A stretch of DNA of 25,812 nucleotides, from positions 1 through 25,812 of the forward strand of contig JAOTUT010000003.1 in assembly GCA_029863735.1 (NCBI GenBank), in the 5' to 3' direction. The stretch is from Ignavibacteria bacterium (GTDB taxonomy: Bacteria; Bacteroidota; Ignavibacteria; Ignavibacteriales; Ignavibacteriaceae). A program made the translations under genes and the position numbers. Below the pieces are notes generated by a model. It did not search any database. It saw nothing but the letters and a program-made list of their open reading frames with translations, and had not been told where the DNA came from. This document shows, piece by piece, positions 1-7,963 of the stretch. How positions within the stretch are numbered: position 1 is the stretch's first letter; each line of letters starts with the position of its first letter.

Positions 1-642
1 CTGGTCTACCCTGATCAGCCAGAGTACGGCATAGATTTTATTTTTAATAATTTTACTCTGGGATATTATGATTCTGCTAAAGTAACTAAGATAACTGATG
101 GACAGATTTGGATTAATATTGATTTAATTGATGACGGAAGAGGTACTTTGGTAGAAGGCGGCCCGGATCTCTGGACTGATTTAGTTCAACTCAATTTCAT
201 TTCAAATAATATTGTGACTTCCGATGTTGTCTTTTGGGAGACTTATAGTAACTACTGGAGCATATATGATTCAGACAATTTTACAAAGTGGGAGAAAGGT
301 ACATTCGATAATGTTACTACTTCTTTGGAAAATGAAGATATAACTAATAATGATTTTAACTATAGTTTAAACCAGAATTATCCTAATCCGTTTAATCCTT
401 TAACTACAATACAATATTCTGTTAATAAAGAAAGTTGGGTTAAATTGATTGTTTACAATGCTATCGGGCAAGAAGTAAAGACACTGGTTGATGAAACAAA
501 GCAGATCGGGACTTATAGAACAGGATTTGACGCAACGAATCTTACAAGCGGCATTTACTTTTATAAACTTCAAGCCGGTGATCCTTCGACAGGCTCAGGA
601 CAGGCTTTTGTTGAAACTAAAAAAATGATTCTGATGAAGTAG
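1..642 (+). CDS. T9SS type A sorting-domain secreted protein, 5' end cut by window
   Basis: The reading frame is open from base 1 to a TAG stop at 640-642, giving 213 residues of C-terminal sequence; the true start lies upstream of the window. The last 90 residues form a type IX secretion C-terminal sorting domain: NQNYPNPFNP at about residues 125-134, then the usual VKLIVYNAIGQEV and LTSGIYFYKL strands and a basic ending KKMILMK. In this family the domain directs export through the T9SS outer-membrane channel and is removed by a sortase. The upstream 120 residues show no domain I can name. An odd feature is a short extra segment DPSTGSGQAF inside the sorting domain, absent from the otherwise similar domain of the gene ending at 4467; it is encoded by a REP-like DNA word. 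A terminator follows 22 bases after the stop. I am confident of the sorting domain; the protein's main function is unknown. Confidence 0.9.
   Translation: MVYPDQPEYGIDFIFNNFTLGYYDSAKVTKITDGQIWINIDLIDDGRGTLVEGGPDLWTDLVQLNFISNNIVTSDVVFWETYSNYWSIYDSDNFTKWEKGTFDNVTTSLENEDITNNDFNYSLNQNYPNPFNPLTTIQYSVNKESWVKLIVYNAIGQEVKTLVDETKQIGTYRTGFDATNLTSGIYFYKLQAGDPSTGSGQAFVETKKMILMK
580..605 (+). repeat. REP-like word embedded in frame in the sorting domain
   Basis: The core CCTTCGACAGGCTCAGGACA (bases 583-602) matches a short repetitive word, reverse complement CCTGAGCCTGTCGAAGG, that I recall as scattered in many bacterial genomes. Here it is in frame and encodes PSTGSGQ. It falls in a loop between the last two strands of the T9SS domain, where the paralogous domain at 4420-4440 has no insertion. 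The core is locally much more GC-rich than its surroundings. Family membership comes from memory, not a search. Confidence 0.55.
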
Positions 643-664
643 TCATAAAATCTTTTCATCAATT

Positions 665-698
665 AAGCCCCTATCAATGAAAGCTGGCAGGGGTTTTT
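665..698 (+). terminator. Rho-independent terminator of the upstream T9SS gene
   Basis: Bases 665-672 (AAGCCCCT) pair with 689-696 (AGGGGTTT), eight pairs including one G-T wobble, around a 16-base loop, and the 3' arm runs into T694-T698. It sits 23 bases after the stop codon at 642, where a terminator is expected. Confidence 0.7.
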
Positions 699-816
699 AA
701 TTGCCAATTTTCAACTTTACCTGTCTTTATCATTTTATTTAACCAAGTTTCAGTTGTGTTTTAATTTCTGCCTTTAACAGAATGATGTGCTCTAACTAAT
801 TTATAGATTTCTCAAT

Positions 817-901
817 AAGGAGGTCCGCTATGAAATCCTTTCTACAGATATTATTATTTCTTTTGCTCGCAACGCAAATATATTTTCTTCGGTTAAAATA
901 A
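817..901 (+). pseudogene. Orphan Shine-Dalgarno and signal peptide, truncated secreted-protein gene
   Basis: A perfect AAGGAGG at 817-823 lies six bases before an ATG at 830. The frame encodes 23 residues, MKSFLQILLFLLLATQIYFL followed by RLK, then TAA at 899-901. The sequence is a textbook signal peptide (charged start, leucine-rich core) with almost nothing after it. A one- or two-base shift near 888-895 would continue the reading as SSVKINQWNLRMGIHIQSAQ to a stop near 960. The best explanation is the 5' end of a secreted-protein gene that has decayed by frameshift; a genuine 23-residue leader peptide cannot be excluded. The Shine-Dalgarno is stronger than that of nearly any intact gene in the window, which makes the dead end notable. 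Confidence 0.45.
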
Positions 902-1154
902 ATCAGTGGAATTTGAGGATGGGTATTCATATCCAGTCTGCTCAATACGTAAGCACTTAAAAGGCATAAATTATTTTCATTTGGGAGAATCAAGTGTTCA
1001 GAAATTGTAATTTTATGGTAAAAATTACTTAAAGCTAAATATCAATTAATCATTTATGTGAATAATTTTTGACCTTCAATTTTGGCCAAAATATTGTTAG
1101 GTTTAGTTAGACAAATAGTTAATAAATAAAGTTTTTAGGAATGAGAGAGAGTAT

Positions 1155-1454
1155 ATGATGCAAAAATACCCTTCGCACTCCGCAATTTCGGTAATCAAGT
1201 TATCCCCGTATTGCCATCTTCTGAATTATTATTCTGGTGTGCTCTCTATAGAATCTGCGATTGAAAATTCATCTACTTTCTTAAATATTCTAAAACAGTA
1301 TCCTTTTCAGGCAATATTGCAGTTCAACCCATATATGACGGTCATAGAACAATTGTCGCCCAATTCTGTCGCCGTCTTACGAATTGTTAAGAAATTACCC
1401 CTAAATAATTCAAATTTTCAGTTGGTACTGAAGTTGAAATTAATGGAGAACTAG
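1155..1454 (+). CDS. Doubtful 99-residue ORF, possibly decayed sequence
   Basis: An ATG-ATG start at 1155 with a purine-rich GAGAGAG just upstream opens 99 codons. The product begins MMQKYPSHSAISVIKLSP and has no signal peptide or recognisable domain. The start context repeats, over 14 identical bases (1153-1166 and 1514-1527), the start of the large T9SS gene downstream. A different frame across the same DNA (1145-1500) reads like protein, for example NIAVQPIYDGHRTIVAQF and SVGTEVEINGELVVC, but is broken by stops at 1262, 1388 and 1406. I cannot decide between a small real gene, a pseudogene in the other frame, and chance, so confidence is low. Confidence 0.22.
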   Translation: MMQKYPSHSAISVIKLSPYCHLLNYYSGVLSIESAIENSSTFLNILKQYPFQAILQFNPYMTVIEQLSPNSVAVLRIVKKLPLNNSNFQLVLKLKLMEN

Positions 1455-1515
1455 TGGTTTGTTCTCTAACGAATAGACTCTTAATCATTTGCAAATAAAA
1501 ATGCATGGAGAAAAT

Positions 1516-4467
1516 ATGATGCAAAAACTTCTTAAGATTGTTTTCATAATAGCATTTCAATTCTTTGCTTTCCCTCAAACAAGTTCAAATTTCTGGTATG
1601 TTTCCACAACGGGTTTAGGTTCTAAAACGGGTGCAGATTCGTCTAATGCAGCAGCCATAGCCAATATGAATAATCTAAATATACAGCCTGGAGATTTTGT
1701 ATATGTAATTGAAGGTGATTATAACAATATAACATTCACTCCACAAATATCAGGAACTTCAAGTGCTTTAGTAACCTATATGGGCAATCCTACAAACAGT
1801 TCGCTTCCTGTATTTAGAGGAAATACTGTCGGGATAGATATTGACGATGTGAGTTATATAAAGGTAAAGAACCTAAAAACTACGAATAATTATATGGGTG
1901 TTGATATTGACGACCCGATAAATGTGGTTTATTTAGATAGTGTGGTAGTTAGAAAAGTTTCAAGTGCTGGTATTTCATTTTGGGGGAATTATGGAGTATC
2001 GCCCCCACCTTCAAACTGCCAATTTGATTCTTTGTTCATCAGATGGTGCGATGTTGAATCAGACTCACAATATAATTCGCAAACTGATGTAATGGGGGGA
2101 GCTTACTTTGATAATTTGTTTATACTTAATAACAGGATTGTACAAAGTAATGTAATAGGTACTGGTCATAACGACAACATCCAATTCGGTGATGGCATAG
2201 GCAGAGTAGTAATAGCCAATAATTATTTAGCTAATGTTTACAGAGAACACTCCCAAGTCGGAATGCTTAACGTAGTATATCCTGGTGATACAATGATAGT
2301 ATATAATAATGTTCAGGTTCAGCCAGGTGTAAGTACAGGGTTAGCTTTTGATTGTGCAGGATGGGGCGGGCCTTGTATAGGTTCAGCAGGAGCTATATAC
2401 CTGATTCATAATACCTTAATTCATAGCGGGGGTAGTTCTCCAGCACATTGTCATATGACCGAACCGTTTATAGCTAAGAATAATATATTTTATAGTAGTG
2501 GCGTAGATGGGGTGTGGGTTCTTGACCCATTTGAATCCGAATTTAATGAATATGATTACAACGTAATTTATTCGGGTGGTTCAACTACTTATCCTTATTG
2601 CAATCCATCGGGGAGTTCAAGAACATTAGCCTGGATGCAGGCGAAGGGTGTATCTGCTAATGATTTGCCAACTACTGATATGAAGTTCACAGATTATGCA
2701 AGTGGTGATTATACATTACAGGCAACCTCACCTGCTAAGAATTATGGAACTGATTTACAAGCATTGGTTGAATCTTTTGGTTTAGAATGGAAATCATTCG
2801 ATAATCCCTATGTGTCCTGGAGTAATCCTGTACTACGAGGCAGCAATCCTTCTGTTGGTGCCTGGGAATTTGCCGGAGGAGGTGGCGGAGGAAACTATCC
2901 CCCATATTCGCCAACAAACCCGAGCCCTACAAACGGTGCAACAGCACAGCCTCTTAACTTGACAATGACCTGGACCTGCTCTGACCCCGACGGTGACCCA
3001 TTAACTTATGATGTTTATTTTGGAACCGGTACTAATCCTCCACTCGTTTCATCTAACCAGTCAAATGCAAGCTTTAACCCGGGAAATCTGATTACCAACA
3101 CAACCTATTACTGGAAAATTGTTGCAAAGGATAACCAGGGACACACCACTTCCGGTCCTTTATGGAATTTTGCAACTATCGTTGTGGATGTTACTCCTCC
3201 TGAAGTAATAAGTGCTGCGTTACTTGATTCTGTAACACTAAGAATAATTTTTTCTGAACCACTGGAGCAATCGGGTGCTCAAAATACAGGTAATTATACA
3301 ATAACAAACGGAATAAATATCTCTACCGCATCATTATCCGGTAGCGAAGTTATCTTAACTACCTCAGCTCATTCTGTGGGTTCATACACTGTTACTGTAA
3401 ATAATGTTACTGACCTTTCAGGTAATATGATTTCTCCAACCGCTAATTTTGCGAATTATGAGTGGATAATATTACCCCAGAGTCCGGTAAAATTGGAAAT
3501 AATTGCCGTCAGCGCTTCCTCTACAAATAGTCCTAATTATCCACCAGAAAATACCATAGATGGATTAGGTTATTTTCAGAATCCTGAATCATGTTGGGCA
3601 GCTCTTCCCATGTCTCAACACCTAATATTTGATTTAGGATCAGAAAAAGAATTTACGCAAACAAGGTTTTCATTTTATAGGTTCAATCTTGGTCGGAATT
3701 ATATTTATTCCATATTTGCAACAAATGATACAAACGCTACCTGGACTCAGGTATTGGATCAGGTTCAGTCAATCTCAGAGGAATGGACAATTGAATCTTT
3801 TCCATCTGTTTCCGCAAGATTTATAAAATTACTTTTAATAAATAGCATACCCAGTCAATCTTGGGCAAATATATATGAAGCTGAAATATGGGGACTGGAT
3901 GGCGTTGTCTATGTTGAGCTAACATCCTTTAATGCTTCTTATTCTGAAGGGAAAGTCAATCTTGTTTGGACTACTTCATCTGAAACTAATTGTTACGGAT
4001 TTGAAGTGCAGAGAAGAGGTGAGAATTTTTCTTACGAGAAAATCGGATTTGTAAACGGGAATGGCACAACAAATAATGGACATACATATAACTACATTGA
4101 TCAGAATTTATCGGAAAGCAAATATTTTTATAGACTGAAAGAACTAACTCACGACGGTGATTATCAATATTCAAACGAAATAATGATAGATATCCCGGAA
4201 CTATCTAGTTTCGAATTGCAACAGAATTATCCAAACCCTTTCAACCCCTCAACCAATATAGCCATAAGAATGCCGTACAAAACTTATATTAAACTTGCAG
4301 TTTATAATATGCTTGGTGAGCTGGTTGTTGAAGTGGCTGATGGTGAATTTGATTCGGGCACGCACGTTTTCAAATTCAATGCCGATGGACTTACTTCGGG
4401 GATATATTTTTACAGACTCGAGAGTGAGAATTTTGCCGACACAAAAAAGATGATACTTCTTAGATAA
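1516..4467 (+). CDS. Large multidomain T9SS cargo: beta-helix, Ig-like, F5/8C and sorting domain
   Basis: I take the start at ATG 1516 (983 residues): GGAG at 1507-1510 is correctly spaced, and the protein then begins with a signal peptide, MMQKLLKIVFIIAFQFFAFP. Upstream TTG 1489 and ATG 1501 are in frame but would bury that peptide. Domains in order: a right-handed parallel beta-helix-like region (about 20-450, opening with WYVSTTGLGSKTGADSS and ending at VGAWEFA); a glycine linker (453-459); a fibronectin III-like domain (about 460-555, containing TYYWKIVAKDNQG); an Ig-like domain starting DVTPPEV (557-650); an F5/8 type C/discoidin domain (about 656-795, TIDG and LIFDLGS motifs); a second FN3-like region (about 799-890); and a T9SS type A sorting domain with QQNYPNPFNPS near 900. 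The architecture fits an exported polysaccharide-binding or -degrading protein. I see no definite catalytic residues, so no enzyme activity is claimed. Confidence 0.9.
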   Translation: MMQKLLKIVFIIAFQFFAFPQTSSNFWYVSTTGLGSKTGADSSNAAAIANMNNLNIQPGDFVYVIEGDYNNITFTPQISGTSSALVTYMGNPTNSSLPVFRGNTVGIDIDDVSYIKVKNLKTTNNYMGVDIDDPINVVYLDSVVVRKVSSAGISFWGNYGVSPPPSNCQFDSLFIRWCDVESDSQYNSQTDVMGGAYFDNLFILNNRIVQSNVIGTGHNDNIQFGDGIGRVVIANNYLANVYREHSQVGMLNVVYPGDTMIVYNNVQVQPGVSTGLAFDCAGWGGPCIGSAGAIYLIHNTLIHSGGSSPAHCHMTEPFIAKNNIFYSSGVDGVWVLDPFESEFNEYDYNVIYSGGSTTYPYCNPSGSSRTLAWMQAKGVSANDLPTTDMKFTDYASGDYTLQATSPAKNYGTDLQALVESFGLEWKSFDNPYVSWSNPVLRGSNPSVGAWEFAGGGGGGNYPPYSPTNPSPTNGATAQPLNLTMTWTCSDPDGDPLTYDVYFGTGTNPPLVSSNQSNASFNPGNLITNTTYYWKIVAKDNQGHTTSGPLWNFATIVVDVTPPEVISAALLDSVTLRIIFSEPLEQSGAQNTGNYTITNGINISTASLSGSEVILTTSAHSVGSYTVTVNNVTDLSGNMISPTANFANYEWIILPQSPVKLEIIAVSASSTNSPNYPPENTIDGLGYFQNPESCWAALPMSQHLIFDLGSEKEFTQTRFSFYRFNLGRNYIYSIFATNDTNATWTQVLDQVQSISEEWTIESFPSVSARFIKLLLINSIPSQSWANIYEAEIWGLDGVVYVELTSFNASYSEGKVNLVWTTSSETNCYGFEVQRRGENFSYEKIGFVNGNGTTNNGHTYNYIDQNLSESKYFYRLKELTHDGDYQYSNEIMIDIPELSSFELQQNYPNPFNPSTNIAIRMPYKTYIKLAVYNMLGELVVEVADGEFDSGTHVFKFNADGLTSGIYFYRLESENFADTKKMILLR

Positions 4468-4487
4468 GTATCTGAAAAATTCTAAAA

Positions 4488-4539
4488 CCTTCAAGGTTTA
4501 TCAAGTATGTGTTTTGAAAACCTTGAAGGTGTACTTTTT
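4488..4539 (+). terminator. Large hairpin terminator after the T9SS gene
   Basis: CCTTCAAGGTTT (4488-4499) is perfectly complementary to AAACCTTGAAGG (4518-4529) around an 18-base loop, and a run of five T (4535-4539) follows. The hairpin begins 21 bases after the stop. Each arm is itself a near-palindrome (ACCTT-C-AAGGT and ACCTT-G-AAGGT), so two small hairpins could form instead of one long stem. A terminator is the simplest reading; a repeat-family hairpin is the alternative. Confidence 0.65.
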
Positions 4540-4948
4540 AAAGACCTGCCAATAAAAAATTTCTATTCCCTGACAATCATTAATTTTATCCGCTTAATTC
4601 TCATATAATTGTTGGGAACTAATAATTAGGTAAAAAGAGGACTGTGATCCGCTAGTCAGATTTATAAGTTCTTCTTCCTTCACTAGAACTCATCTCTAAA
4701 AAAAATAGACATCTTAGAAATTAGTGGAATGTTGAAAGTAATACTCCAGACTAAGTACCTTTTAACTTATCAAAATCGATTAAAAACTTAAACCTTTAAC
4801 TTATGTTAGTCAAAAAATTTTCGTCTTAAGTCAAAATAAATATATTAAAGTGGTATTTTAGATCATAAATAAATGATATTTTAATCCCTGATATTAATTT
4901 TGAAGAAATAAATAATTTTAACCAATATAAATAAACATAAAAAAACTA
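4540..4948. other. AT-rich intergenic region, no gene seen
   Basis: Beyond the hairpin ending near 4539, this stretch is AT-rich and interrupted by stops in all frames. A small inverted pair ATCAT/ATGAT lies around 4861-4875. A promoter for the gene starting at 4949 is expected here, but I could not find a -35/-10 or Bacteroidetes-type TTTG/TAnnTTTG pair with acceptable spacing. Confidence 0.5.
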
Positions 4949-6148
4949 ATGGCATATTCACTTAAAACATTCACGAGGCTTGATGAACTCGATTCAATAA
5001 AAGCGGCCTGGATGGATTTTGCTGTTAACCGGGATGAACCCAAAATGGTAGAAAATGATTTCGAATATTTCAGGTTTCAGGTTTCAGAAGGTATGATCAT
5101 TGGTGATCCGCTCGTTTTTGCTCTCTTTGATGATGAAAAACCTGTTCTCATAACCAGCGGTAGGATTGAAACAACTAATTTCTCTCCATCTATCGCTTAT
5201 TTCAAGCTTAATTTTATCAGGATGAAAAAAAAGTGCTACCATATATACCCTTATGGTATCTTTGATAACATTAGTTCCGAAGTAACCGTCCATAATTTTA
5301 TTAAATCAGTAATACCGGTATTGAAGGAAAAAGATATAGATTACATCTTCTTTAATTTAATGCACAGGCATACTGAACTTTCTAAATATCTTCTAAATTT
5401 TCGAAACCAAATGATGCGGGACCTTATCCCATCTTTTGAAGACCATTCAATACTGCAATTACCTGCAGATTTTGAATCGTTTATAAATAGCAGAAATACA
5501 AATAGCCGTCAGAAATTCAGAAGATTAATGAGACGAGTAGAAAAGGATTCAATAAATAAAACAGTTATTAAAGTATTCACAGATGTAAATGATATCGAAA
5601 ACTTTTTCAATGAGGCTGAACAGATAGCTCAGAAAAGCCAGCTCCGGGCTATTAACGTAGGCTTTAAATCTACTCCTGATGAACTTAAGCAAAAACAATG
5701 GTTAGCTGCTAAAGGATATATCAGGGGATACATCCTATATGTAAACGATATCCCCTGTTCATTTTTATTATGCAATAATTATATGCGTACTTTTCTTTTG
5801 GAATATACCGGGATAAGAACAGATTACGAAAAAAATCAGCTTGGTACTTACTTATATTTAAAAATGATCGAAGATGTGATTAATTCCAGACTTGCTGATA
5901 CTATTGATTTTACTCATGGATCGGATCTGTATAAAAAAATCTTATCATCTGGTAACATTGAAGACCTTCGAATCAGATTATATATTCCTAAAGCTTCAAA
6001 TATTTTTTTTATTGCAAATGTCACCTTTAATACGCTGATTAATAAATGGAGCCGCTCTTTGCTAAGGAATACTGGGCTTTATGATAAATTAAGACGAACT
6101 GTACGAAAAAAGTTAAAGAATAAAATTGAAAGCGAAAAGCAAATTTAA
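4949..6148 (+). CDS. GNAT-fold acyltransferase of the CelD/BioF2 (Acetyltransf_6) type
   Basis: The 399-residue protein has the arrangement of the CelD/BcsL and FemAB-like family: an N-terminal GNAT-like half and a second half opening with the basic helix FINSRNTNSRQKFRRLMRRV (about 178-197), then RGYILYVNDIPCSFLLCNNY (about 258-277) and the strand/helix YTGIRTDYEKNQLGTYLYLK. These proteins are thought to transfer acyl or aminoacyl groups in envelope or polysaccharide synthesis. Here it opens a four-gene + strand run of glycan-type genes, so acylation of a surface sugar is a reasonable inference, but the substrate is unknown. The C-terminus is very basic (RRTVRKKLKNK), perhaps membrane-associated. 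No good Shine-Dalgarno precedes the ATG. The next gene is 125 bases away. Confidence 0.75.
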   Translation: MAYSLKTFTRLDELDSIKAAWMDFAVNRDEPKMVENDFEYFRFQVSEGMIIGDPLVFALFDDEKPVLITSGRIETTNFSPSIAYFKLNFIRMKKKCYHIYPYGIFDNISSEVTVHNFIKSVIPVLKEKDIDYIFFNLMHRHTELSKYLLNFRNQMMRDLIPSFEDHSILQLPADFESFINSRNTNSRQKFRRLMRRVEKDSINKTVIKVFTDVNDIENFFNEAEQIAQKSQLRAINVGFKSTPDELKQKQWLAAKGYIRGYILYVNDIPCSFLLCNNYMRTFLLEYTGIRTDYEKNQLGTYLYLKMIEDVINSRLADTIDFTHGSDLYKKILSSGNIEDLRIRLYIPKASNIFFIANVTFNTLINKWSRSLLRNTGLYDKLRRTVRKKLKNKIESEKQI

Positions 6149-6273
6149 TATCAAAAGAAAATTTCAAATTAGGTTATTTGTAAATTAGATAGTTAAATAA
6201 TGGGATATGTCTATTTCGTAAGTATAATACTCAATAATAAAATATGAAACAGAATTTCTAAACAACTTCTAAA

Positions 6274-6966
6274 ATGATGATTAATATATTTAAAGACTTA
6301 AAACGCAGAATATCAACTTCATTGCGGGCATATGGAATTAAAGGTACTTTGTTCAAATTACGTGCCTGGGTTTCAGATTATTTATTTGACTTCAGGTACG
6401 GAACTGATACACGCATATTTGCACGACTTAATAACTTGACAATAAAAGGTGAAAACAAGGAAAAAAGCAATAATTATGAACCGACAAAAGTATATCCGCT
6501 CAGGAAGATGTTTAAAATCATTAAGCCAATGCTAGACACACAAAAAGTGCTTGTAGACTTTGGAAGCGGTAAAGGAAGAGTTCTTCTGATTGCATCAGAA
6601 TTTGGTTTTAAGAAGGTACGTGGAGTAGAATTTGCCAGAGAATTATGCATTGCTGCTGAAAATAACTGTGCTTTGTATAAAGCCAAATCAAAAATAAAAA
6701 CCGAATTTGAAATTATTGAAACTGATGCAGCAACTTATAAAATCCAAAATGATGAATCGGTTTTTTTTATGTTCAACCCCTTTAATGAAAAAATCATTAA
6801 TGTTGTTTTGGAAAATATTTCAAGATCAATATTAGTACATCCCAGAAAAGTTTTGATTATTTACCATAATCCGTTATTAGCACGTTTTATAGATTCAAAA
6901 AATACATTTTCGAGAGTAAAAGAGATTAATTTAACCAGTTATAACTTTATTATATACTCAAACTAA
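6274..6966 (+). CDS. Class I SAM-dependent methyltransferase
   Basis: The protein has 230 residues. The SAM-binding glycine motif is VDFGSGKGR (94-102), followed by the acidic strand end GVEFA (117-121), a second acidic loop ETDAATY (149-155) and a motif IV-like FFMFNPF (164-170). About 80 residues precede the Rossmann domain, including a basic N-terminus (MMINIFKDLKRRISTSLRAY) that may contact a membrane or another protein. The NPF motif resembles the NPPF/NPPY of N-methyltransferases, but that is not enough to name a substrate. It lies 30 bases before the fucosyltransferase gene, so the two are probably co-transcribed and the substrate may be a glycan or sugar. Confidence is high for the fold and low for the target. 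Confidence 0.8.
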   Translation: MMINIFKDLKRRISTSLRAYGIKGTLFKLRAWVSDYLFDFRYGTDTRIFARLNNLTIKGENKEKSNNYEPTKVYPLRKMFKIIKPMLDTQKVLVDFGSGKGRVLLIASEFGFKKVRGVEFARELCIAAENNCALYKAKSKIKTEFEIIETDAATYKIQNDESVFFMFNPFNEKIINVVLENISRSILVHPRKVLIIYHNPLLARFIDSKNTFSRVKEINLTSYNFIIYSN

Positions 6967-6996
6967 TTTAAACTTTTCAATCTATAATAATTAAAT

Positions 6997-7875
6997 ATGA
7001 TTATTTTTATAGCAGGTGGCAGACTTGGAAACCAGATTTTTCAGTATGCATTCATAAATAGTATAAGAAAAAGGGGAGAAAAAGTATTTGTTTCAGGCTT
7101 TGAAGAATTAAAGGATATTTTCGAACTGGATGAACTAATTATTATATCAAGAAAAAAAAGATATTTCCGAGGAATTATTTTCAGAATCTTCTACCCTATT
7201 CTAGATATTTTGGTATCAATCCGGATAATTACGAAGATCGAGGTGATTTATGATAATCCTACTGGACATGAGGAAAGCTCACCAAAACGCGAATCTACAA
7301 CATATTCGGTTAAACTTGGAATTTTAAAAACAATCCGATTCATTAAACAGGGCTATTTTCAAAGTGAATATTTCTTTCATAGGAGCGCCATAGAAAAATT
7401 AATTATAAAGAGCAAATATCTTAATGAAGCACAAAAATTTTTTTATGATATACCGCTAGATACTTATAACATATTTGTACATATCAGAAGGGGAGATTAT
7501 CATAATTTAAAAATATTTGGAAATGGCACCTTATTACCAATAAGCTATTATAAAAATTGTATAGACTATTTTATTAAAAACACATCGAACAGTTTCTTCA
7601 TCTTTTTAAGCGATGATCCTGAATTTGTTGAAATGGAATTTGCTTGGTTAAAAAACAAAAAGTTATCCGTTAATAATCCTCCGGGGATAGATTTTGCAAT
7701 TATAACAAAATGTAAAAGTGGTGTACTAAGCACAAGCTCATTCGGTTGGTGGGCAGCCTATTTGATTAAAGAAAAAGGAACTATTTTTGCACCAAAATAC
7801 TGGCTGGGCTTTAACTCAAAAATTGAATTTCCAAAGGGGGGATTTCCTAGTTTTGCTAAAGACGTTGAAATTTGA
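6997..7875 (+). CDS. GT11-family alpha-1,2-fucosyltransferase
   Basis: Family GT11 enzymes move L-fucose from GDP-fucose to the 2-OH of a galactose-type acceptor. The 292-residue protein shows the family signatures in order: GGRLGNQIFQYAF at 7-19, GYFQSEYFF at 119-127, the donor-binding VHIRRGDY at 161-168 and SSFGWWAAYL at 247-256. The length fits the family (about 280-300). It lacks a signal peptide or membrane segment and should act at the cytoplasmic face. It sits between two methyltransferases in the + strand run, while the enzyme for the first step of GDP-fucose synthesis (Gmd, 16273-17400) is in the opposite-strand locus. Some GT11 members use other donors, so fucose is likely rather than proven. 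Confidence 0.87.
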   Translation: MIIFIAGGRLGNQIFQYAFINSIRKRGEKVFVSGFEELKDIFELDELIIISRKKRYFRGIIFRIFYPILDILVSIRIITKIEVIYDNPTGHEESSPKRESTTYSVKLGILKTIRFIKQGYFQSEYFFHRSAIEKLIIKSKYLNEAQKFFYDIPLDTYNIFVHIRRGDYHNLKIFGNGTLLPISYYKNCIDYFIKNTSNSFFIFLSDDPEFVEMEFAWLKNKKLSVNNPPGIDFAIITKCKSGVLSTSSFGWWAAYLIKEKGTIFAPKYWLGFNSKIEFPKGGFPSFAKDVEI

Positions 7876-7963
7876 TTTATTTTATATTTTCTATACGGAG
7901 TCGATCGCTTAAAATTAAAAAATCTATTTTCAAAATAATTTTTGAAGGAGGACTTTTTACACC

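Noticed and set aside
796..993. A 65-codon minus-strand ORF.
   Set aside because: No domain or Shine-Dalgarno; it overlaps the better-supported signal-peptide fragment on the + strand.
1081..1090. Palindrome TTTGGCCAAA as an operator or element end.
   Set aside because: Only ten bases, no second copy nearby and no downstream gene it would obviously control.
4249..4494. An 81-codon minus-strand ORF over the T9SS gene end.
   Set aside because: It is antisense to the conserved sorting domain and begins in the terminator hairpin.
4899..4931. Promoter candidate TTTGAA ... TATAAA before the gene at 4949.
   Set aside because: The 21-base spacer is too long for sigma-70 and the Bacteroidetes-type pair is not matched; AT-rich background makes such words common.
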